From Lasiosphaeris hirsuta (Eukaryota; Ascomycota; Sordariomycetes; Sordariales; Lasiosphaeriaceae), in contig JAUKUA010000002.1 of NCBI GenBank assembly GCA_030549175.1, positions 3,968,001 through 4,032,000 on the forward strand: a stretch of 64,000 nt of DNA, written 5' to 3'. The position numbers and the translations under genes were made by a program. Every line of letters begins with the position of its first letter. Position 1 is the first letter of the stretch. Positions 55,677 to 64,000 of the stretch are shown piece after piece. The notes beneath the pieces are model-generated. The model saw only the letters and a list, made by a program, of their open reading frames with translations. It was not told the origin of the DNA and did not search any database.

Positions 55677-57393
55677 TCAGCAATCGCATCGGCCATACCA
55701 ACGTGGAAAAGCAACTATGTCTCGGACAGTTTGGACGCCAGCCATGTAGCTGAGCAGTCGATCGAAGCCCAGCCCAAAGCCGCCATGAGGAGGACATCCC
55801 CACCGACGAAGGTCGACATACCAGTCCAGGTTGCTCCCTGAAGTATGGGAGCCCTGGCTGGTGATTATCTTGTCGGTTATCTCCGATGCTGGCGTCACTA
55901 CATCGTGTCGTCTCATCGCATCTAGTAAGGGTTGCAATCGGTATTCGCGCATAGACCCGCCAGCGATTTCGCAGAGTTCAGGGACTAGCAAATCGAAGCA
56001 TTCGACGGTCGCACCGGGCAACTGGGGGTTTGATCGGGCTTCAAGCATATAGAAGGCTTTGATGTCTCGAGGGTAGTTGGTGACGAAGACGGGTTTGCCA
56101 CCGCCAACATGCTCGGCGAGAAACTTCTCGTGCTCAGATTGCAACCCTGCACCCCACGTGGGTCTGAGAGTGAATAACTCGGCCTTTTGTTGCAACATTC
56201 CAATAGCCTCTGTGTACGTGATTCGCGGCCAGGAAGGCTGCATCAGTCCTTCCCAGCGTCGCTTGACCTCGTCGGCGGGCGCAAGATCTGAGCCAATATG
56301 TGCTGACCGCGAGAGAAGCTCCTGGACTGTTGTCGTTGCAAAGAGGCACATGCTTATAGATCGGAGCATGTTTTCGGTCAAATCCATCACAGTCTCGAGA
56401 TCATCGACGAAGCTCATTTCTGCTTCGAGCATGTAGAACTCACTGAGGTGCCTCGAAGTATCGCTCTGTTCAGCGCGGAAGACCGGAGACAAAGTCCAGA
56501 CATTGCCAACCGACTGTGCCAAAGCCTCGAGATGGAGCTGGGTCGAGACCGTTAGATACTTTTTGGAGCGGAAGAATGTGTCGTCTGGGGTCTTCTTGGA
56601 GTCCGAACCGGCTGGCTTGGCGGCCGGGGCTACGGCGAAGACCTCGCCGGCACCCTCGCAGTCCGATGATGTGATAATGGGCGGGTGTGTCTGTGTAAAC
56701 CTCTGACTTGCGAAAAAGTGAGTCAGGGATGCAATGGCATCGGAGCGTAATCTCAACAGTAAACCTTGGAGGGGGGTTCTCGGCCGCAAGTGCGGCATTG
56801 TGCGGAGATACTCAGGGGTCTGATACTTCTTCTGTATGGGAAAGGTCTTGGGAGCGGAGAGGCGGTCAGCAAGCTCTAGTAGGAGAAGCGAACAGGAAAC
56901 GACGCACCTTGGGATCAGACGGCCCAAGGACCTCAACTTTGCTAGCATGCAGCTCATGGCTTTGGGAGTTGCCAGGGGATGCTACCCAAGAGCCCGTGAG
57001 GCGGACGGCCGCGCCGACGGCCAAGCTGCAGAGGTCGGGTTAGCAAATTTGGCCCAGCCGAGACACGCAGACTGGAGGGAACTGTTCGCACCCTTGGGCT
57101 TGGTCGGTGTGGACGAGGGCTTGCAGAGGAGCCAGCGAGGACCCGTCTCCGAGAGAGACAAACCGATGGGCCTTCATGGACCGCACCGATCGAACATAGC
57201 CATTGACGACGACATCGTCGGCCTTTTCGGCCGGCTTCCACTGCAGGAGCTGGGCGATGGACTGGTTCGTGTGATGAGAGATACATCGGCGGCCAATGGC
57301 GCAATTGGTATTGGAGCTGCAGCGAAAGACACGGGCGATGGTAACGGGGCGTCTCGCCGGCCAGGCGGCGAGTCCCAAGGCGGCGCGCCACAT
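55677..57393 (-). CDS. SLM5: asparaginyl-tRNA synthetase, mitochondrial
   Basis: This class II enzyme charges mitochondrial tRNA-Asn. Exons are 57393-57092, 57025-56908 and 56846-55677, with introns of 66 and 61 bp, giving 529 residues. The N-terminus MWRAALGLAAWPARRPVTIAR is Arg-rich and lacks acidic residues, as expected for mitochondrial import. The OB-fold anticodon-binding domain covers about 47-140 (VVNGYVRSVRSMKAHRFVSLGDGSS). Catalytic motif 1 lies around PEYLRTMPHLRPRT, motif 2 at FRAEQSDTSRHLSEF (about 263-277), and motif 3 at GGFGLGFDRLLSYMAGV near the C-terminus, which ends RWYGRCDC. Motif 2 and the OB fold identify it as Asn rather than Lys; Asn over Asp rests on overall resemblance. 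Splice phases are consistent throughout. It is divergent from the PARG-like gene. Confidence 0.93.
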
Positions 57394-59040
57394 TCCTAAG
57401 CTTTGCGATGCTCTGCAATGGCGCTGGAAACGCTTGGGTTGCTGTTGCTCGAAGAGGCGGCGGCAGATGCTGTCCCTTTGGGCTGCCTCTCCTAGGTTGT
57501 TACGCCGATAGTCTCTAAATGAAAGTCGAGATCAACAACCCATAAATAGCATCTTGACGACTCTGAGGTTGCTGGGCCTTGTGAGCTGGGGTGAGTCGGC
57601 AAAGCAAATATTTTGCGTAGCTGAATTCGTGAGCACTGATTCGTCGCGTGTCGCGTCGCCGTTGCTAAAGCTCTGAAGCTTGGTAGCTCTTGCTTGGCAT
57701 GCACTGCTGCTAGGGCCCCTTGGCGAACCTGGAAGCCGGGTCATGCCGTGGAAATTCAGTTGATCCGGGGTTGTACCTGGCCTGGCGACTATTCACAATT
57801 GGCCGGAGGAGGCTCCGGTTGCCCCGCAAAACGCAAAGACGCATGGAGTGGGCAATTTCGATGTCGTGACCTGCCCGCCGTGCCTGCCATCAAGCCTCAG
57901 CTAAGCCTCTTGAGAGCCGAGACTCGAGGACGGAAAGCGTTGATGGCGCTGCGTCGCGCCTTCATAGGGGCAGGTACGAGTGCCCCGCATTTCACAAAGC
58001 GGCAGATTCAAGTTTCTTTTGTCTCGACTGATCGAACGCTTTTCCTGCGCATTCCGGATCACCAAGAAGCAATCCAACGCCATCGCTGATCCCCTCCCCG
58101 CGCTGGGCCTATGGCATTCCCATATCGTCACCAAGCTGTCATACATGCACGCCATGCTTTTTCTGCCTTTGCTGCTTGATGTCGACCGGCCTCGCCGGCT
58201 TCACTTGTCTGGCCGCCGCCAAGTGGGTGTAGCTGGCTGCTTGACTTGTCCCATTGGCCCCTAGTCGTGGACTCTGCTCACCAAGGCCGGCACTGCTGCC
58301 CCCCCCCCCCGCTGTGCCCTCTCCCGCGATGCCAAGACCAGCCCCTTTGGGCACATCTTACAAGGCACGGGAAAGCACGCGGGGATGGATGGGGTTAGGC
58401 GTGGGAATGGGTGCTTGGCCTGTGTTTCCCAGTTGCTCACCGTCCCGGGAGGCGTAGGAGCACCAGATCCATTGACTCAAGATTGCGTATAGACTGCTGC
58501 ACAGCAGTGATCCAGAGATTCAATGCGGTACAGTCTCGGCAACCAACATTGGTGCCTCCCAGATCTTGCCCCAGATCCTGCCTCAAAACGTTCCGACTAC
58601 CGTGTACCTGGATCTCTTAGGTAATACGCAGGCGATTGCGCGCCAATTTCTAGGTCTCTGACAGATCCGGCGCGCTCCAGACCGCTGGTAAAGGAGAGCA
58701 TATATCCTGTACCGTCTCGCATCTCAATCACTACAATATCTGCTCATCTCTGAGTCTAAGACAATTGTTACACAGCGCTGCTACTTGCAAACCCCCCAGC
58801 TCTGCCCTTCTTCGCCCTTCGAAGATTTGCTTTTTACAGCCTCCCACCTGTGCTATCGAGGGTATTGTGCATATATAAGGGCCGCTGCCATGACCACTCG
58901 GTCTGCAATGATTCCGCCAGCCCACAGGCGATTGGCAGAGCGAACAAGGCCCCGGTTCGACCTGTCCAGTATCGCTTGCTCTATTCTGTGAAACACACGG
59001 CTGATTCCTCCCCCCATTCTCGTCACATTCACTCTTCACA
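57394..59040. other. divergent intergenic region between AsnRS and PARG-like genes
   Basis: This is promoter space of two head-to-head genes. It has a C10 tract near 58300-58309 and no supportable open frame. The frame of 58850-59533 overlaps the PARG-like gene in another phase and is spurious. Confidence 0.5.
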
Positions 59041-60176
59041 ATGCCGTTGGGAACTTCCAAGAGCAAGCCGAAGCCAGCGGAGGTTGCTTCAGAGACCAAG
59101 AAGCAGTACATCCCCCTTATTAAGAAGCAATACGCAGCACAGTTCAAGACGTACTCGTACATCTACCACCAGCCATTGGCGCAGCTCAACTTTCTCGAGA
59201 GACCTCTCGATCTCTCGCCCCCAGCTTTCTGTGAGCCCGACCTGGCCCCGTCTTCGTGCACTTTCACTGTCTAACAAACGGCTTAGTTGTATACCCTGGA
59301 GACCCTGCCGATGGTGCCTTGAACTGGGCAAGTCAGTCGCAAATTCCCATCCCCTTCATCTGTGCAGCCAACGATGGCCGGCCGGGAGGCGATTGGGAAA
59401 CCGGTGCGGCAGGTTACGAAGAACGCCTGTGCCGCCGAAGCACACTTTCCGCTACCCTAGCGACCCCAGGACCAGGCTCTCGGGTCGACGCCCACTACCC
59501 CATCCCCATGTACGGCGGTATCATGTCGGCTGATGTCGGTACGTCGCCCCCTTCTCCTAGTTCTGCACTCTCCAATTAACATCATCCAGTCGTTTTCCGT
59601 GGCCCCCACGACCGATATGAGAAGCTGCCACCCGACCAGTGGCGAGCTTTACCTGTCGTCTCTGTACCACCCGCCCGTTGGCCCAAGTTGACGCAAAACG
59701 GCACCAAATACTCGTTTGCCAACGAGCGGGAGATGGTCAAGGATAAGTTGCGGGGCGCGCTCCGCATCTGTGCCTACGCCGAGTATACCAACGTGGTGAT
59801 CGGCGACTTTGGCCTCGGAAATGGCTACCGCAATCCGCCCCAAGAGCTTGCTGAGCTCTGGCGAGAGGTCTTTTTGTACGACCCTGACCTGCGAGGCCGG
59901 ATTCGCCAGGTGGCCTTCGTCTTCGAGGATCCCGACCAAAGCACGACGCAGTTGATTCTTGACGACCTTGCCAAGAAATCCAAAAGCGGGAGCTCCAGCA
60001 GCGGCTCATCTTCATCGAGCAAGTCCAAATCCAAGTCAAAGTCTGCGTGCCCAAATACCTCGAGCGCCCCAACGGACTATGAGATCTTCGCCCGTGTATT
60101 TAGCGACGCCGAGATACAGAGAGTTCTCTCGCAACCGGACTCGAGGTACGGACTGGACAATTTGCTTGCCAAGTAA
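59041..60176 (+). CDS. microbial-type PARG family macrodomain protein (TIGR02452-like)
   Basis: Microbial-type PARG domains are macrodomains that cleave poly(ADP-ribose) or related ADP-ribose adducts. Exons are 59041-59230, 59287-59538 and 59590-60176, with introns of 56 and 51 bp, giving 342 residues. The N-terminal helical part is KKQYIPLIKKQYAAQFKTYSY. The core reads FICAANDGRPGGDWETG, then AAGYEERLCRRSTL (about 87-117), which aligns with the family signature NFANA-x-PGGG...QEE-LCRRS. It is followed by YPIPMYGGIMSADVVVFRG. The next segment, YTNVVIGDFGLGNGYRNPP with ELWREVF, matches the family's conserved G-FGNP element. The glycine-rich loop is GGD and the QEE position is YEE, so the usual first catalytic-loop residue is replaced. 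A Ser/Lys-rich low-complexity insert (SGSSSSGSSSSSKSKSKSKS) precedes the C-terminal helix. Catalytic competence is uncertain. Confidence 0.88.
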
Positions 60177-60639
60177 CACCTTGTGCGAAACCAGAGGCAT
60201 GTTGCTATTCAGGCCTTCCGACCCCTGCCTAGGGTGGATAGACACCTGCATGGGCGGCCAGCTGCTATTGGGGCGTGTGTTATTATGCGCTGCTAGATTT
60301 TGTTTTGATGAGTGCTTTTTCTTTTGGTACTGGTGTATGGGGGGGCTACAACTGGGTTGCATAAGGTTATCAGACCTTCAATGGTGTTTCGGACCAGGCC
60401 GTTGGGCTTTGTTTGCTTTGATCGACTGGTGTATTAGCGCATCCCTAGTGTATTCACCTGCCTTGGTTGCCAGGCCTTTGATGGGGGCGATGCGAGTTCT
60501 TGCTTTCGCCATTTCACGGGCCAGCCGCGTTTTCCGTAACCTCCTCCTTTTGCCATGGCCAAAAAGTTGGCTCAGGCCTCCGGCCCGAGCAGTTCGTTCC
60601 CGGCAGCGGCAAAGCATACCCCCAACGGGTTTCTTGGGT

Positions 60640-60655
60640 CCCCCCCCCCCCCCCC
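60640..60655. repeat. poly(dC) tract, 16 bases
   Basis: An uninterrupted run of 16 C lies downstream of the PARG-like gene. Confidence 0.9.
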
Positions 60656-61854
60656 TAAACAGGGGATACCCATGCCGATCCTGCCGAAAGTGCATATTCC
60701 ACAGCATCACCATTCCGCTACTGGCTGCCACAACTTTGAGCTGCATGAGGCTGAGAGGCCACTTGCGTGCGTGGGCACCAACCAGACCATGTGCTCCTCG
60801 TCCCAGTGGGAGGGGTCGACATTCAGTCTTTGGCAGAGGCTGCTGGTGCTTCTCCCACCCCGAGATGGTTGATTTTATGAAGGTGAGAGCCGTCACACCG
60901 AAAGATGATGCAATGATGCTCTATAATCTCTAGTCGGGGCATGGTTTTCTTTTGGTATTCGGATCTTGGTGCATCTATCGAGGTCAGCTACAATAGGTGC
61001 CGAGTCGTAAACAACATTGAGGGACGTGGGGACGTGTTAACGTCTGTCTCCATTTTAACCTTTCCGGCCATATCTACAGAACCAACTGAGCCACCCACCT
61101 CATAATGCCCTCTGTGCAATGGGGCCCTTCCATGATCTTCTTGCTGCCAAGGCACACTTGGGCGGGTTCTGAGCGCCTGCTATGGCTTGACGCACCGAGC
61201 CAAACGAAGCGAACTACATACTACTTACGCACATGAGCGAAACGGACCTTCCTCAGAACTACTCTTACAGGTTAGTTTCCATAGCGCACGTCACGGCTTG
61301 GCACAAAGGAATGCATGCAACATGCCAATCGACGAGTAAACATCCCGTGATTATGCACTTTCCTGTTCCCCATCCGTACGGGCGAGGATTGGGCACACCA
61401 GTGCAGAGTTGCTGGAGCGGCTGGCGGCAAGCCGACGACACCCGGAGAGGCGGTATTCCCTTTGACTGTAGCCTCCCCCTCCTCTTTCCCGTGCCCCCAT
61501 CCGGTGTTCCAACCAACAATCCTCCATGTCTCCCTAATCTAACCCAGATGGATACTGGCACCATCTGCCCTGTCCTGCAAGATAAGGCACCGGATGACGG
61601 ATGGCTGGTTTGTGGCGCTCACGGCGGCGGACTCGACTGGCAAACAACGTCGGGACGGCACAGGTCTGACATGTTGCTGGGTCGAGAAGGACGCAGCCCA
61701 TGCCGCACAATTTCCATCCACCGGCTCCTTCAATCTTTTGTCTTATTTTTGTCCACCCCAGCTTTCGAACCCCCTCCCCCCCCGGGGCTCGAAACCAGAG
61801 GCAAGTGACACTTGTTGAGCCCTCCACCCCGAAAGTCAGTTAACCCTGACTCTC

Positions 61855-61857
<3 letters not shown>

Positions 61858-61907
<50 letters not shown>
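61858..61907. repeat. (TC)25 dinucleotide microsatellite
   Basis: Fifty bases of perfect TC repeat lie between the two converging genes. Confidence 0.97.
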
Positions 61908-61909
<2 letters not shown>

Positions 61910-62590
61910 GGGTTACTCACCGCTTCAGCTTCTCCCGTCACGCTGGGTAGCACAAAGTGGCTACAGTCCAAGGTCAGAAAGGAGCACGGGATACACAGCA
62001 CAGACAGATACACAAAGTCCTAGCACGACACACAACAAGGTTTGAGATCGAGTACCACAGATCGTAGACGGACGGCTCTGAATACAGGCTGTACCACCCG
62101 CGCACACAAGCCGGGAGTTTTCCCCTCCTGATATTGCTGAGAAACAACTGCGCCTTGTGTAGCCCTCCCCACCGCTCTTCCTCACCGTCTTCTTCTCGGG
62201 CGTAGGTGTGATCCGGGTTTCCCATCAAAATTGCAAGGCCTGCGCCATTCCAGCCCCAACCCGCGGCAAGGTCAAGAAACAGCGGAAAAAGCGGCCTCAC
62301 GGACTCGTAGCCACTGCACCGGTAACTCTCTAGTCGAGAACACCCCCCCGCAAGGCTCACGCTCCTCCAGCCTAACAACACCCCGACTCCGACCGGGGAC
62401 AACAGCGTGGAGATATCACAACACGGCGCACCGGCTAGCTACGTCCGACCCATGCGATCCCGGCGCCAAACAGATACACTCCCGGCGCATCGGGCGCCCA
62501 GGCGTCTAGATTTGAAAAGACACGAGACAGCATCCATGTCCCAATCGACTCGTCATCTTTTCGGCGCCAATACAACATTTCTCCACGAGG

Positions 62591-62611
62591 GCGCGCGTGC
62601 GCGCGCGCGTC
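62591..62611. repeat. alternating purine-pyrimidine GC tract
   Basis: The run GCGCGCGTGCGCGCGCGCGT alternates perfectly between purine and pyrimidine, the sequence type most prone to adopt Z-DNA. Confidence 0.9.
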
Positions 62612-62725
62612 TCTGAGTGGCCTGGGCGCTTGGTGAAATAAAAAGCTGGCCGCCCGCCAGCGCTTATTTGCCTGCTCGCCTGCCCGCGATCCCTTGTCTC
62701 GGGTGGGAGCGAGCCGACCGGGGGA

Positions 62726-62741
62726 GGGGGGGGGGGGGGGG
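62726..62741. repeat. poly(dG) tract, 16 bases
   Basis: A run of 16 G follows GGGGA and extends a G-rich block that starts near 62701. Confidence 0.9.
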
Positions 62742-63339
62742 CAAGAAGGCACACAATCAACAAGCCTCCAGCAGTGACTCAGTAAGCCACACCGTATACA
62801 ATGGATACAGGGGGGCTGTGACAACTTCCCCGTGAATGGAGCTGAAGAGTGAAGGGAATGCCTGGAACACGGAGCGATATCTGCTTCGCTTCCAGTCTCG
62901 GTGTATGTAAGATTGGCTTTATCGAAACGCCAGCGGCATGCCCCGTATTGCTGATCGATGCCTGTCCACTCCGTGACAGTGTTGGCTGCACGCCACGCCA
63001 AACACTGTCCACCAAAAAGAAAGCTCACGGGTAAGCGATCTCTTGGGACTCGTGAGAGAGTGAGTGGACAACTTACGTCCTGGAGACGGTGTTGACTCCG
63101 ACCCTGTTGGTTAGAGAGTTGAGTGAGAAAGGGACTTTCGGTGCATCTCCGATAGTCCTGATCTCCTACTCCATGTCCACCTACCCACTGCTATGAAGTC
63201 GGCAGTTTCCAACTCCATTGGCAATGCACAAGACATCAGACCACATCACCCACCAAACACGCGTGATCAAAAACAGTAGTCGTCTCGTTATATTCGTTTT
63301 GCTCTACCTCAACACCAGCCCTATATCTCCGCTCTCGCC

Positions 63340-64000
63340 CTACCAATACGACGGCCGCAACCCCGTAAAGGTGGACAACGCACCTCCTTCACCAGCGTCC
63401 TCTCGTTTCCGCTGCCCAGCCAGCTATCACACTGTTAGCGTCGCTCCATCCGTTAGCGTCAGGGGGGAATTCAACTCACCTCCAACTGCACGCCCTTATG
63501 TATATGCACAAGCCAGTCTACATATGATTGCGCCTCATTATTCCTGTCCTCGACCAGCATCCTCGCAAACTCAAACTCTGCCCCATCAATCCCCTGCCGA
63601 GCTAGTTGAATTGTCAACCCCTTTGACCCGCGCATTGTCCGTAGGAACTCGATGATGTTGCGCACCTGCGCATTGAGGTGGGTCTGCAGCATTGGTAGCG
63701 TCGACGTGTACGCATCCAAGGCCTGTAGGTTCGTCTTGTCCTCGCCGAACAAGTCTGCAATCAGATTCGGTGATGTCTGCGCGTGGAACCACAACAGACA
63801 TTGCTGACCATTGTCCACAATATAAACACCGCCTGGTTCGACGCGGCTGAAAGACGTGCGGACCGAGGGCGGCATCCTCAGGTGTCCTGTCTTCTCGTCG
63901 GGGAAGCCATCTTCGGGTTGCAGGTTATGAAGAGGAATCATGCGCGGGTAGAGGTAAAGGCTGAGCTCGAGAGCGCCCATGGACCGGATCAGGCGCATCT
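63340..64000 (-). CDS. SEC24: COPII coat subunit SEC24, C-terminal part (runs off the window)
   Basis: SEC24 is the cargo-binding subunit of the COPII inner coat at ER exit sites, paired with SEC23. Only the C-terminal ~200 residues lie here; the gene continues beyond 64000. The visible part covers the end of the helical domain (MRLIRSMGALELSLYLYPRM) and the gelsolin-like domain. The gelsolin-like domain reads SFSRVEPGGVYIVDNGQQCL, LWFHAQTSPNLIADLFGEDK and LNAQVRNIIEFLRTMRGSKG. DAYTSTLP lies between them, and the end is MLVEDRNNEAQSYVDWLVHIH. A 56-bp intron (63479-63424) separates the last exon, 63423-63340, which encodes LAGQRKREDAGEGG and ends LRPSYW. Without this splice the protein would stop prematurely at 63471, so the intron is needed for the conserved end. 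Confidence 0.95.

Larger units (their letters stand above)
60177..63339. other. 3.2 kb convergent intergenic region, PARG-like and SEC24 3' flanks
   Basis: No gene is supportable. The 324-codon frame starting 59959 overlaps the PARG-like gene in another phase and is spurious. Notable simple sequence: C16 at 60640-60655, (TC)25 at 61858-61907, alternating GC/GT at 62591-62611 and G16 at 62726-62741. Confidence 0.5.

Noticed and set aside
59959..60933. 324-codon plus-strand frame overlapping the PARG-like gene end
   Set aside because: It starts inside the Ser/Lys-coding insert in another phase and continues through 3' flank and a C16 tract. The PARG-like frame explains the coding signal.
1..64000. 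CRISPR arrays, prophage, plasmid origins, long retrotransposon or intact transposase genes
   Set aside because: The genome is fungal. No repeat-spacer arrays were seen, and no reverse transcriptase, integrase or transposase motifs appear in any frame.

Overview
The window comes from a filamentous ascomycete, most likely a Sordariomycete of the Sordariales/Chaetomiaceae type. The evidence is short GT-AG introns (about 38-120 bp) with CTRAC-like branch points, dispersed 5S-like sequence, a fungal HIR-complex HPC2, a WOPR regulator, a DHA1 transporter, and large GC-rich intergenic spaces rich in homopolymer tracts. No prokaryotic, viral or CRISPR signal was seen. All identifications come from reading the translations, with no database search.

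Layout from left to right. A Ras GTPase-activating protein (minus, 355-2919) is followed by 8.7 kb without a convincing gene, which holds a small inverted-repeat element at 7105-7238. A four-exon DHA1 drug/polyamine-type MFS transporter (plus, 11643-13670) converges on the HIR histone-chaperone subunit HPC2 (minus, 15172-17222), whose reading frame shows a one-base break. An RPAP1/Rba50 RNA polymerase assembly factor (plus, 19930-21273) converges on condensin SMC4 (minus, 21941-26458). SMC4 shares a 0.5 kb divergent promoter with an ELYS-like nucleoporin gene (plus, 26955-27928).

At 28.7-30.3 kb is an accessory gene with a PD-(D/E)XK-nuclease-like core and a probable frameshift. A 24-nt 5S rRNA-like fragment and a duplicated 62-bp segment lie just upstream of it. 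A proline-rich NPF-motif protein (minus, 30399-32522) and a five-exon histone H1 with two micro-exons (minus, 34315-35391) follow. The 35.4-40.6 kb gap is gene-poor but contains an intron-bearing type II tRNA gene (38475-38579). Its body is leucine-like but its anticodon reads GGG.

A polyglutamine-rich Gti1/Pac2 (WOPR) developmental regulator (minus, 40599-42326) has an upstream region of about 13.3 kb with no supportable gene. The right end holds a mitochondrial asparaginyl-tRNA synthetase (minus, 55677-57393), a macrodomain protein of the microbial-type PARG family (plus, 59041-60176), and the C-terminal end of COPII SEC24 (minus, 63340 to beyond the window).

Functionally the genes are mostly unlinked housekeeping functions. 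A chromatin/cell-cycle theme (HPC2, RPAP1, SMC4, ELYS, H1) occupies 15-35 kb, but nothing indicates a co-regulated cluster. The strongest leads are the anomalous tRNA, the frameshifted nuclease-like gene beside the 5S fragment, the HPC2 frame break, and the very long regulator upstream region.
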